In this document: positions 16,283-24,491 of the stretch, piece by piece
Numbering within the stretch: position 1 is the stretch's first letter
How the letters are laid out: each line of letters begins with the position of its first letter
Origin: Bacillota bacterium
GTDB lineage: Bacteria > Bacillota > Dethiobacteria > DTU022 > UBA8154
Assembly: GCA_030656575.1 (NCBI GenBank)
Contig: JAUSPO010000056.1
Span: forward strand, 1 to 38,786
DNA length: 38,786 bases
Reading direction: 5' to 3'
Notes under the pieces: model-generated
What the model saw: the letters and a program-made list of their open reading frames with translations, nothing else
Databases searched by the model: none
What the model was told of the DNA's origin: nothing
Translations under genes and position numbers: made by a program

Positions 16283-18127
16283 CTACTCACTCAAAAACGA
16301 AATATCATCCCACGGATGCCGGTAGAGTCCCTGCTTGAGTCTCTTCTGGTCGAGGTGGTGACCGATAAGGCCGATGCTTCTGCCCATAACAAACAATGCG
16401 TTGAGAGCGCCCATACTGATATACTCATCCGCCTCTTCTTTGGACATCTCATTGCGAAGCAGGTCCGCAAAGCAGATACCGATGCACCCGTCAACGTTTA
16501 AGATCAGATTGTCCCTCTTAGTAGTGGTGATCTTCTCAACTTCCAGCGCATAATTAAGAATCGGGGTCTCTTTAAAGTTGTTTAGCGCGAATTCCTTGAG
16601 CAGTGATACGCGCATATCCGGGTTATGGGTCGACTTAATCAAATGGCCGATTCCCTGAATGTTAATGCCTTTTTTCTTCATGCCCGAAATAAACTGAGCG
16701 GGCGATATTCCAGCGTCATAGGCTTCGGAAAACATCTGTGCAGCGCCGTCAATAGCGCCGCCGAAACGGGGCCCGATCGTCAGCAGACCGGACACCAGGG
16801 ATGAAATAAGGTCTTTTCCTGCCCGTGAAGCAACGATGCAGTTATGAGCACCGGATACGGCAGGGCCGTGGTCTGCGGTAATAACAAGGCACATCTCAAT
16901 AAAATCGCTTGCATACTGGGGCATAAGCCTTTTAAACCAAAGCAGGCTTATGGTCCCTCCGATACCGAGGCCTTCCTGTACCACCTGAGAAATGGTCTTG
17001 CTGCCGTAAAGGCACTCTTCTCCCCTGTCATCGGAGATCGTACAGATAAAGTTCGTCGGTTTTCTAATCATATTTGACTGAAGCGCTGTTTTATAGTCAA
17101 CAGGCACGTTCGGGATTTGAGGTTCGGGCGCAGGGGTGATAACACCCTCTTTTACCAGATCGGTATACACTTTATTAATAAGACTGTCATAATCATCGAA
17201 AGAATCAGGAACAAAAGCGCCGGCATCCTTGAGAGCTTTGTTTTTCGCATCCGCAGTCTCCGTTTCACCATGCGCCTTTGCGCCGGCATGGCCGAACTGC
17301 ATTTCCGTTTTAAAGGCCTTGGAGCAGGTGCCGGTAACCCAGATGACCAGCGGCTTGGTGATCCTCTTCTCTCGCAGCGCCTCCACAATTTCGTATTCAT
17401 CGTTTCCACCAACTTCTCCTAGGGAAACGAGCATTTTAATAGCAGGGTTTTTCTCAAAGCGCAGCAGGTGTTCAACCAGTGTTGTTCCCGGGTAGCTGTC
17501 GCCTCCAATGGCAATCCCTTCATAGAGGCCGTCGGTGTTTCTGGATATGATATTATAGGTCTCATTGGAAAGGCCTCCAGAATTGGATACACAACCCACA
17601 GAGCCGGGACGGTGAAGCTTTGAGTCCAGGATATTTTCAAGAGTACCGCCCGTATTGCCGATCTTGAAAGCCCCGGCTGCAATACCACCGATCGTTGCTG
17701 GCCCAATCATAACCTTGTCAAGCTCTTTAGCCTTTGCAATAAGCTCCTTCACTTTTCTCTCCGGTATACCTTCCGCAATAATCGCCACGGTTTTGATCTG
17801 TGGTAATGCAAAAGCTTCTAATGTGGCCTCTGCAGCAGATCTGAAAGAAGCAAAGTTGATCATCACATCAACATCGGGACACTTCTCTGCCGCTGTTTTC
17901 AGTGATTTGTACACGGGAAGAAGTACTTCCCGGGGGCCGAAGAAAAACTTGACAAGGCCATCAGAACCGGTAGGATTAATTATTGCGCCAACAGAAGGAG
18001 TTTCTCTTTGCGATGCATAATCAAAATCAAGCATTCTCTGCACCGCATTTGTCTGCATATTGTAGATAAACGCCCGTGTGTTCCTATCAAAGAGTATATA
18101 GTCCGGTTTTTTAGCAGCTGTTTTCAT
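16283..18127 (-). CDS. aclA: ATP-citrate lyase large subunit (AclA)
   Basis: A 614-residue protein matching the large subunit of two-subunit ATP-citrate lyase. The N-terminal half is succinyl-CoA synthetase alpha-like, with the phospho-histidine segment FGHAGAKAHGETETADAKNK. The C-terminal half is the citrate synthase-like citryl-CoA lyase module (DHGPAVSGAHN, GPRFGGAIDGAAQMF) and ends KQGLYRHPWDDISF, as in animal and green-sulfur enzymes. It cleaves citrate with ATP and CoA to acetyl-CoA and oxaloacetate. Oddly, the conserved GIGHRVKS loop reads GIGHLIKS here, losing an Arg near the CoA/citryl site. The start has GGAGAG upstream and lies one base after aclB's stop. Last gene of acn-icd-aclB-aclA. 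Confidence 0.92.
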   Translation of the reverse strand: MKTAAKKPDYILFDRNTRAFIYNMQTNAVQRMLDFDYASQRETPSVGAIINPTGSDGLVKFFFGPREVLLPVYKSLKTAAEKCPDVDVMINFASFRSAAEATLEAFALPQIKTVAIIAEGIPERKVKELIAKAKELDKVMIGPATIGGIAAGAFKIGNTGGTLENILDSKLHRPGSVGCVSNSGGLSNETYNIISRNTDGLYEGIAIGGDSYPGTTLVEHLLRFEKNPAIKMLVSLGEVGGNDEYEIVEALREKRITKPLVIWVTGTCSKAFKTEMQFGHAGAKAHGETETADAKNKALKDAGAFVPDSFDDYDSLINKVYTDLVKEGVITPAPEPQIPNVPVDYKTALQSNMIRKPTNFICTISDDRGEECLYGSKTISQVVQEGLGIGGTISLLWFKRLMPQYASDFIEMCLVITADHGPAVSGAHNCIVASRAGKDLISSLVSGLLTIGPRFGGAIDGAAQMFSEAYDAGISPAQFISGMKKKGINIQGIGHLIKSTHNPDMRVSLLKEFALNNFKETPILNYALEVEKITTTKRDNLILNVDGCIGICFADLLRNEMSKEEADEYISMGALNALFVMGRSIGLIGHHLDQKRLKQGLYRHPWDDISFLSE

Positions 18128-18128
18128 A

Positions 18129-19406
18129 TTAATTACTCTCCTTAAGTGCTAATTTAACAATTCCTGTCATGTGAGCTTCCGGACCGTATACTTCAATGGG
18201 CACACCAAGCGACTGGCCCAGCTCTTTCATCTGTCTCAGACCTTCCTTGTAGTTGGGCCCGCCTCTGCGCACAAATATCTTCACCTTATGTTCAATTAAT
18301 TTCTGCTGATACTCCTTCAGAGCTCTGATGATCCCCTTAAAGGTGCTGGCAACATCGGTAAAGTTGGCAATAGCCCCACCGATGAGCAGGAATTTGCCCC
18401 GGGGGTCTTTCTCCCTTGTCATACAATCAAGAATGGTCTTTGCATACTTGAAGGTGAACTCCTCGTTTGGATCACCGGAGTATTCACCATAGTTGGCCAT
18501 CTCATCCATATAGCCCAGGTCAGTGATTGTATCTGCATAGATCACCGATGCGCCCCCGCCCGCAACCATTGTCCATACCCTTCCCTTTGGATTCAGTATG
18601 GTAAGCTTAAGAGACGAACCGGTCTTTGAGTCAAGCTCTTCAATGTACGCTTCTTCTTCTGTCAAAATCCTTCCGAATGGAGAAGGAAACTCTATATCTC
18701 CCCATTTCCCGCGGCATATAAATTCAGCAGTACTGTCAAGCATAGCTGCCAGGTCAAGTATGTAGATCTTATCATCCACAACAATTAGCGGGTTGATCTC
18801 AAGGTAGGTAAAATGACAATCGGCGTAAATCCTAAAGAGAGTCTCTATAAAGCCTGCAACAAGGCCTTTATGTTCTGCAGGCACTTGCTCCAAGAGATTC
18901 TTTTCAATCTCACCTGCGGAAGGAAAGCTGCCGATCGGTACCAGCATTTTCTCTGAATTTTCATTAACGTCACCCACATCGACACCACCCTGGTGCCAAA
19001 ATAGGATGTTATCACCTTCCCTTACAGAGGTGATCGCAACATAGAACTCATCATCTTCATCATGGGGAATGAAAGGCTCTACAATAAAATAATCAAGTAT
19101 GCCGGTAACATTGCTTACGGTAATCTCATTATTCATTCTTTCAGATAACCACTGGCGCGCTTCGTCCCAACTAGCATCAAGCAGGAGAAGATCGTTCTTT
19201 CCCCTTCTTTTAATAAGATGATCCGGTTTTACTACAACCCTTGTTGAAGCAAGCCACGGGTGATCCTTTGTTAAGGCATCGAAATCCGTTTCAGGTCCCA
19301 CCGAAATAATATGCTCTTCCACCACATAATTTCCGCCGTTATACTCTTTCAGGAGGCGGGACAACAATTTCTTGCCGTGTGCCTCTCTAATTGCTTTTTG
19401 TGCCAC
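18129..19406 (-). CDS. aclB: ATP-citrate lyase small subunit (AclB)
   Basis: A 425-residue ATP-grasp protein resembling succinyl-CoA synthetase beta and the N-terminal part of animal ATP-citrate lyase: AIREAHGKKLL, VVVKPDHLIKRRGKN, FTYLEINPLIVVDDKIYILDL, MVAGGGASVIYADTI and the citrate-binding region ending FVRRGGPNYKEGL. It supplies ATP binding and citrate phosphorylation for the complex with AclA. The start is GTG at 19406 with GGAG six bases upstream. It lies 21 bases after icd and one base before aclA, the aclB-aclA order also found in green sulfur bacteria. Confidence 0.92.
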   Translation of the reverse strand: MAQKAIREAHGKKLLSRLLKEYNGGNYVVEEHIISVGPETDFDALTKDHPWLASTRVVVKPDHLIKRRGKNDLLLLDASWDEARQWLSERMNNEITVSNVTGILDYFIVEPFIPHDEDDEFYVAITSVREGDNILFWHQGGVDVGDVNENSEKMLVPIGSFPSAGEIEKNLLEQVPAEHKGLVAGFIETLFRIYADCHFTYLEINPLIVVDDKIYILDLAAMLDSTAEFICRGKWGDIEFPSPFGRILTEEEAYIEELDSKTGSSLKLTILNPKGRVWTMVAGGGASVIYADTITDLGYMDEMANYGEYSGDPNEEFTFKYAKTILDCMTREKDPRGKFLLIGGAIANFTDVASTFKGIIRALKEYQQKLIEHKVKIFVRRGGPNYKEGLRQMKELGQSLGVPIEVYGPEAHMTGIVKLALKESN

Positions 19407-19427
19407 TGTTTTCTCCTTTACTATTCT

Positions 19428-20627
19428 TTATAGTTGTGAAGCGATTACATCAATAAATTCTTCAGTGCTGACAGGTCTTTTTGGTTTTGGCTCAGCGATC
19501 CGTGCCATGTCACCGGTCATAATACCATTCTCGATAGTCTTGATTGTAGACTCCTCAAGCCTCTTTGCAAACTCAACAACCTCAGGGGTGCCGTCAAGCT
19601 CACCGCGTTTTTTCAGGCCGCCTGTCCATGCAAAGATTAGTGCAGTTGAGTTAGTCGAAGTTTTTTCTCCGGACTGATGCTTGTAGTAGTGCTTCTGCAC
19701 TGTGCCATGAGCTGCTTCGTATTCAAAATAGCCGTGCGGTGAAACCAGCACCGACGTCATCATTGCCAGGCTGCCAAACGCTGAGGCAACCATATCGGAC
19801 ATCACATCGCCGTCATAGTTTTTGCATGCCCACAGAAAACCGCCCTTATCCTTCATCACCCGCGCGACCGCATCATCGATCAGCGTAAAGAAATAGGTGA
19901 GGTTTGCTTCTTTGAATTTATTCTTCCAGTTCAGCTCATATTCATGGGAAAAAATCTCCCTGAAACGGGCGTCATAGGTCTTGGAAATGGTATCCTTTAC
20001 AGAGAACCAGAGATCGATCTTCTGGTCATAGGCCAATGTAAAGCATGCCTGCGCGAAACTTAGAATTGACGCATCCAGATTGTGAATGCCCTGCAAAATA
20101 CCGGGCCCGTCAAAATCCTGCACGGTCATGCGACGTGTTTCTCCCCCATCAGCAGGGGTAAAGACTATCTCTGCTTTTCCCGGCCCGGGGATCGCCAGCT
20201 CTGCATTCTTATATACATCTCCATAAGCATGACGACCGATTATAATGGGCTTTTCCCATGTTTTTACCGCAGGCTTCACGTTCTTTACCAGTATAGGGCT
20301 GCGGAAAACGGTACCGTCAAGCATGGCCCGAATCGTTCCGTTGGGGCTCTTCCACATCTGCTTCAGGTTATATTCCTGTACCCGCCCTTTATCCGGGGTA
20401 ATGGTGGCGCACTTTACGCCAACCCCATACTTTTTTATGGCTTCAGCCGCATCATGGGTTATGCGGTCATCTGTCTGATCCCTTTTTGAAAGATGGAGAT
20501 CGTAATATTCCAGATCCATATCCAGAAAAGGAAACAACAGCTTATCCTTCACCATCTTCCACATGATACGCGTCATTTCGTCTCCGTCAATCTCCACAAT
20601 CCTATTCTTGACTTTGATTTTACTCAT
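19428..20627 (-). CDS. icd: Isocitrate dehydrogenase (eukaryotic-like type)
   Basis: A 399-residue enzyme of the group that includes animal cytosolic isocitrate dehydrogenase: [59 protein letters not shown] and [14 protein letters not shown]. It interconverts isocitrate and 2-oxoglutarate plus CO2. In NADP enzymes of this group an Arg-His pair binds the 2'-phosphate; here the first residue is Lys (QKHYY), so NADP use is likely but not certain. ATG with GGAG upstream. It sits between aconitase and ATP-citrate lyase, so it could run in the carboxylating direction. Confidence 0.93.
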   Translation of the reverse strand: MSKIKVKNRIVEIDGDEMTRIMWKMVKDKLLFPFLDMDLEYYDLHLSKRDQTDDRITHDAAEAIKKYGVGVKCATITPDKGRVQEYNLKQMWKSPNGTIRAMLDGTVFRSPILVKNVKPAVKTWEKPIIIGRHAYGDVYKNAELAIPGPGKAEIVFTPADGGETRRMTVQDFDGPGILQGIHNLDASILSFAQACFTLAYDQKIDLWFSVKDTISKTYDARFREIFSHEYELNWKNKFKEANLTYFFTLIDDAVARVMKDKGGFLWACKNYDGDVMSDMVASAFGSLAMMTSVLVSPHGYFEYEAAHGTVQKHYYKHQSGEKTSTNSTALIFAWTGGLKKRGELDGTPEVVEFAKRLEESTIKTIENGIMTGDMARIAEPKPKRPVSTEEFIDVIASQL

Positions 20628-20662
20628 ATAATTACTCCTATTTTATATTGTTAAAGGTTATC

Positions 20663-22633
20663 CTAATTTTGAGGCTGATTTCTGCTGATATAAGCCAGAC
20701 TTCCACCGGCCTTAATACGTATAATTTCTGAAGGAGTCATCGTATGCTGAACCGGTATTTCGATCCCCTTTGTAAGGTTTTTAATGATCAGCTCACTGCT
20801 GTCGAGGGCAGCTGCATCGATCTGAAGCTCATCGTTAAGATCAACCCTGTCATAATCATCTATGTTCTTGAAGGTCAAAGGTATTATACCGAAATTAATC
20901 AGATTAGCTAAATGAATCCTGGCAAAAGACTTTGCAATAACACCCTTAACACCGAGATAGGATGGACATAATGCCGCATGCTCCCGCGAGCTGCCCTGGC
21001 CGTAATTCTCCCCGGCAATCACAAAACCACCGTCTCTCTCTTTTGCCCTCTGGTAAAAATCAGGATCAGCAGGCTCGAAGACATGCTTTGCATACTCGGG
21101 AATATTTGAGCGCAGCCCGAGGTATATCCCGGCAGGCATAATAATATCTGTGGAGATGTTATCTTCCAGCTTGATTAAAACCGTACCTTTCACTTTTTGG
21201 GGAAGCTCACCGCGCAGCTCAATGGGCTTAATATTGGGACCACGGATAATTGTTACCTCTTTAGCCTCTTCACTATCCGGCGGCTCCAGAACCAGCCCTG
21301 TCTGCATCCGGAGCTTTTCCGGCATCGGCATCTCACGGAGCTCACCCATAGAACGGGGGTCGGTAATCACGCCTGTGAGGGCACAGCTTATAGCTGTCTC
21401 AACGCTTGACAGATAGATCTGCGCATCCGGAGTGCCGGAACGCCCTTTGAAGTTGCGGTTGAAAGTTCGTACACTGACAGCACCACTTTTTGGAGCCTGT
21501 CCCTGTCCGATACAGGGGCCGCAAGTGCATTCAAGGATACGCGCGCCTGCTGCAAGGAGATCAGCCAGGTATCCATGTTCTGCCAGGTCGTAAATCACCG
21601 ACATCGACCCCGGGGAAACAGTTAGTGAGATTTCTGGTTTGACCCGCTTCCCTTTCAACATATATGCTGCGGTCATGAGGTCTTTAAACGATGAGTTCGT
21701 GCAGGAACCGATACAGACCTGATCAACCTTTATGCCTGCCACATCGCTAACCGGCACCACATCGTCTGGACTGTGGGGTTTTGCAATAAGGGGTACCAGT
21801 TTGCTCATATTTATTTCTATGACTTCATCATACTCTGCATCTTCGTCTGCTTCGAGGGGTATCCATTGATCCTCCCGGTCAACAGAACGCAGGAAATCCA
21901 GAGTTACTTCATCAGAGGGGAAAATCGAGGTGGTTGCGCCAGTTTCGACACCCATATTGGTAATAGTTGCTCTTTCAGGAACGCTAAGGGTCTTTACGCC
22001 AGGACCAAAATATTCCAGTGCCTTGCCAACGCCACCTTTAACCCCGAGTATTCGCAGCACTTCAAGGATAACATCCTTAGCAGCAACCATGGGCTTTAAT
22101 CTGCCGGTAAGTTTAACCCCGATAATCTTCGGTGTTTTTAACAGAAAAGGCTCGCCGCCTATAGCCAGAGCTACATCCAGGCCGCCGGCACCAATGCCCA
22201 TGCAGCAGATACCACCGGATGTTGGGGTATGGCTATCCGACCCGAGCAGCGTCTTTCCCGGTCGCGCATAGCGTTCCAGATGAATCTGGTGACAAATGCC
22301 ATTGCCTGCCTTTGAGAGAATTAAGCCGTACTTCGCCGCCACACATTGTAAATAAACATGATCATCCGCATTCTTGTGGTCCATCTTCAAGGTGTTATGG
22401 TCAATGTAACTGACCGACAATTCCGTCTTTGCGCGGTTTATGCCAAGCACTTCCGCTTCCAGGTATGCAACCGTACCGGTGGCATCCTGCGTTAAAGTCT
22501 GGTCAATTGTGATACCGATTTCGTCCCCTGGTTGCAGGGAGCCTTGTACTATGTGCTGCGAAAGAATCATACCTATCACTGTTTTCAGAATTTTCGGATC
22601 AGCATCCTTAAGTATTTTATTTGAGTATTCCAT
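20663..22633 (-). CDS. acn: Aconitate hydratase
   Basis: A 656-residue aconitase. Two parts of the [4Fe-4S] Cys set are seen: CIGSCTNSSF and CTCGPCIGQGQAPKSG. Substrate-binding segments include LLGSDSHTPTSGGICCMGIG, and the C-terminal swivel domain has NYGQGSSREHAAL and SFARIHLANLINFGIIPL. It interconverts citrate and isocitrate. It is the first gene of acn-icd-aclB-aclA, starts with ATG after GGGAGGG and has a strong promoter about 110 bases upstream. A c-di-AMP riboswitch with a terminator lies further upstream on the same strand. Confidence 0.94.
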   Translation of the reverse strand: MEYSNKILKDADPKILKTVIGMILSQHIVQGSLQPGDEIGITIDQTLTQDATGTVAYLEAEVLGINRAKTELSVSYIDHNTLKMDHKNADDHVYLQCVAAKYGLILSKAGNGICHQIHLERYARPGKTLLGSDSHTPTSGGICCMGIGAGGLDVALAIGGEPFLLKTPKIIGVKLTGRLKPMVAAKDVILEVLRILGVKGGVGKALEYFGPGVKTLSVPERATITNMGVETGATTSIFPSDEVTLDFLRSVDREDQWIPLEADEDAEYDEVIEINMSKLVPLIAKPHSPDDVVPVSDVAGIKVDQVCIGSCTNSSFKDLMTAAYMLKGKRVKPEISLTVSPGSMSVIYDLAEHGYLADLLAAGARILECTCGPCIGQGQAPKSGAVSVRTFNRNFKGRSGTPDAQIYLSSVETAISCALTGVITDPRSMGELREMPMPEKLRMQTGLVLEPPDSEEAKEVTIIRGPNIKPIELRGELPQKVKGTVLIKLEDNISTDIIMPAGIYLGLRSNIPEYAKHVFEPADPDFYQRAKERDGGFVIAGENYGQGSSREHAALCPSYLGVKGVIAKSFARIHLANLINFGIIPLTFKNIDDYDRVDLNDELQIDAAALDSSELIIKNLTKGIEIPVQHTMTPSEIIRIKAGGSLAYISRNQPQN

Positions 22634-22741
22634 TCTATCCCTCCCTTATCAAGATGGTTATTGCATAGAGCCGCATGAGATGGGCTCTTATTAATTGCCG
22701 CACATGGATATGCAGACATATCCCCTATTTTAACTGAAGTA

Positions 22742-22771
22742 ATTATAGCAATTTTTTGTTATGAATGTCAA
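22742..22771 (-). promoter_or_regulatory. Sigma-A-type promoter of the acn-icd-aclBA operon
   Basis: On the minus strand, TTGACA (22771-22766) and TATAAT (22747-22742) are both perfect consensus hexamers with an 18-base spacer. The expected start site near 22735 would leave a leader of about 100 bases before the acn ATG. It lies downstream of the riboswitch terminator, so the operon can be transcribed independently of the riboswitch. Confidence 0.8.
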
Positions 22772-22924
22772 CAAAAAAATGAGTATTAGCTTCAAACAAT
22801 ACCGAATCGGCATTAGATTTAAGCTTTAGCAGTTCCTATTAGTTATCTTCTTTATAATTCAACGCCTGGCACTGCATACCTTAAACTCTCTCCTTTTTCA
22901 CGCCACTAGCAGGAGGTTCTCAAA

Positions 22925-22953
22925 GGAAGCATGGGGACGGTTCTCTTGCTTCC
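22925..22953. repeat. Half-copy of the GGGGACGGTTC repeat
   Basis: GGAAGCA and TGCTTCC flank ATGGGGACGGTTCTCT. It matches one arm of the hairpin at 10400-10466. It sits between the riboswitch terminator and the acn promoter. Confidence 0.55.
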
Positions 22954-22961
22954 GATGGCAC

Positions 22962-22991
22962 AAAAAAATCATGGGAAGGACCATGATTTTT
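22962..22991 (-). terminator. Intrinsic terminator after the riboswitch
   Basis: On the minus strand, AAAAATCATGG and CCATGATTTTT form an 11-bp stem with a 6-base loop, followed by a run of seven Ts. It starts 25 bases after the aptamer's closing stem, the usual place for the expression platform of a ydaO riboswitch, which normally switches transcription off when ligand is bound. Confidence 0.8.
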
Positions 22992-23015
22992 CATCAATTA
23001 GACCATCCCCTCCTG

Positions 23016-23147
23016 ACGCCTACGAGGTTAGCTGACGGGTTCGGGTCAGAAAGGATAACCCTACTTAAGCAAAAGCGTTTATTATACCGCTTATGCTTAA
23101 GATTCACCCCAAAAAAATGGTTCCCCCGCTCCAAATGAATTCGGCGT
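23016..23147 (-). promoter_or_regulatory. ydaO-type cyclic di-AMP riboswitch
   Basis: Read on the minus strand, the closing stem ACGCC (23147-23143) pairs with GGCGT (23020-23016). Inside are the family's hallmark stretches: GAGCGGGGGAACC, GGGGTGAATC, a variable stem CTTAAGCATAAGCG / CGCTTTTGCTTAAG, and near the 3' end CCCGTCAGCTAACCTCG. These match the ydaO/yuaA consensus as I know it, and the aptamer looks complete. Such riboswitches usually control potassium transporters, osmolyte uptake or cell wall hydrolases. Here the next gene downstream is acn, 380 bases away with its own promoter, and the 5' half overlaps the coding end of a broken toxin gene. Confidence 0.85.
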
Positions 23148-23273
23148 TACTTCAATTGTCCTGAGCTTGTCCTCCGCCTGGGTTCTGACCTGTGCTAAAA
23201 AGCGAGTGTGCTGCACGAGCATTTCTTCTGCTCTTTCCGAAAAAATGACATGATACCGTTTATCTGCGCTGCT
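23097..23273 (-). pseudogene. Truncated RelE/ParE-type toxin
   Basis: Residues 1 to about 40 (MSSADKRYHVIFSERAEEML, then VQHTRFLAQV) match the start of ParE/RelE-family toxins, normally about 95 residues. After LRTIEVTPNS the frame runs into the riboswitch aptamer and stops at 58 residues, so the C-terminal catalytic half is missing. The ATG overlaps the antitoxin's stop by 14 bases. Probably inactive. Confidence 0.7.
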
Positions 23274-23544
23274 CATCCGCAGCATCCTTAATTGCTTTTT
23301 TCATCAACTCTTCAACTTCGTCGATTGAAAAACCCTTTTTACCCGCTAATCTGTCCTCCTCGGCCGCAACAAGATGTTCCCGCAGCCTCAGCATACTTTC
23401 ACGCCTGGAAAATGTGGCGATATCCATAACCACTAGATCCCCCTCGCCGTTTTTCGTTAGAAAAACAGGCTCTTTAGTGGTTTTGCAGAGAACAGATATT
23501 TCGTTGTAGTTTTTACGTATTGCCGCAGACGGTTTAATATTCAC
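23260..23544 (-). CDS. Phd/YefM-type antitoxin
   Basis: A 94-residue protein with the Phd/YefM start (KPSAAIRKNYNEISVLC, KTTKEPVFLTKNGEGDLVVM) and a charged helical C-terminus with an extra Glu/Lys-rich tail. The GTG at 23544 follows AGGGG at nine bases; a TTG at 23553 is the alternative. Its partner toxin is truncated, so it is now an orphan antitoxin. It likely binds the palindromes just upstream. Confidence 0.78.
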   Translation of the reverse strand: MNIKPSAAIRKNYNEISVLCKTTKEPVFLTKNGEGDLVVMDIATFSRRESMLRLREHLVAAEEDRLAGKKGFSIDEVEELMKKAIKDAADEQRR

Positions 23545-23560
23545 AATCAGCAACCCCTAT

Positions 23561-23599
23561 AGTAGCATAATATTATGCTTATTATATGCTTATGCTACT
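23561..23599. promoter_or_regulatory. Operator palindromes of the Phd-type antitoxin
   Basis: AGTAGCATAA (23561-23570) and TTATGCTACT (23590-23599) form an inverted repeat with a 19-base spacer. Within it AGCATAATATTATGCT (23564-23579) is a perfect 16-base palindrome. This is the usual layout of antitoxin autoregulatory sites, directly upstream of the antitoxin start. Confidence 0.6.
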
Positions 23600-23645
23600 A
23601 CGATTATTCTCAGAAGTCAAGATTCCTTGCCTATCCAGGCTCCTT

Positions 23646-24491
23646 TTATTGAATCGTAAAAATATATCTGGCTAAATCAGAATCATGGGGGATAAATAAT
23701 GTTGTGCTCCCTCCGATTGTTTCCTTTAAAGTGTTCAGGGCTATCCAAAAACTATAGAAATCAGGATCCCTGTCATAAGCCATGTTATAGATTTGAGCCG
23801 CTTCCTGATCACCTTCGGCTTTTATTTCTTCCGCTTCTCTGTAAGCCCTTGCCAAAACCACAGCCACCCGCTTATCAGCTTCAGAGGTTATTTTTAAAGA
23901 TTCTTCATCCCCTTCAGACAGATATCTGGAAGCCATTCTTTCTCTTTCAGAAATCATACGATTAAAGACAGCCTGTTCGTTCTCCTGGGGAAGATCAGCC
24001 CGTTTAATCCTCACATCTATTAATTCCACACCAAACTCGTTCATTGACTTGTTCACATTTGTTGTGACGGTCTGCATGATGTTAGTTCTTTCCTTCCTGA
24101 TGATATCAGTAAAGGTATACTTTCCTAATTCTTCACGCAGGATAGAATAAATCATATCGTCCAACCTTGCCTGGGCAGCGCTTTCAGTCCGTAAAGATTG
24201 AAGGAATACTAAAGGATCAACAATTCTCCATTTAGCATAATTATCAACTCTCATTGTTTTTTTGTCACTGGTATAGATGTTGTATGGTGCTGAATCGTAG
24301 TCCAGTATTTGTTTGGAAAGCACAGTAGCTTTGTGAATAAACGGCATTTTGAAGTTTAATCCAGGTTCCGTTACCACTCTTACAGGTTTGCCAAACTCCG
24401 TGATCACAACCTGCTCCGTTGCATAGACTACAAATGTGGCGTTCGCTAAAAGGATTAAAAGTATAATTAGCACAGGTATTATTTTCTTCAT
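23646..24491 (-). CDS. hflC: SPFH/Band 7 protein HflC
   Basis: A 281-residue protein with an N-terminal membrane anchor (residues 4-24), then the Band 7 domain (VVITEFGKPVRVVTEPGLNFKM, YAKWRIVDPLVF) and HflC-type features (ELIDVRIKRADLP, MISERERMASRYLSEGDEE, ARAYREAEEIKAEGDQEAA). With HflK it forms a large membrane complex that regulates the FtsH protease in other bacteria. Its ATG overlaps the hflK stop by one base (TAATG). No ftsH is in the window. Confidence 0.92.
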   Translation of the reverse strand: MKKIIPVLIILLILLANATFVVYATEQVVITEFGKPVRVVTEPGLNFKMPFIHKATVLSKQILDYDSAPYNIYTSDKKTMRVDNYAKWRIVDPLVFLQSLRTESAAQARLDDMIYSILREELGKYTFTDIIRKERTNIMQTVTTNVNKSMNEFGVELIDVRIKRADLPQENEQAVFNRMISERERMASRYLSEGDEESLKITSEADKRVAVVLARAYREAEEIKAEGDQEAAQIYNMAYDRDPDFYSFWIALNTLKETIGGSTTLFIPHDSDLARYIFTIQ

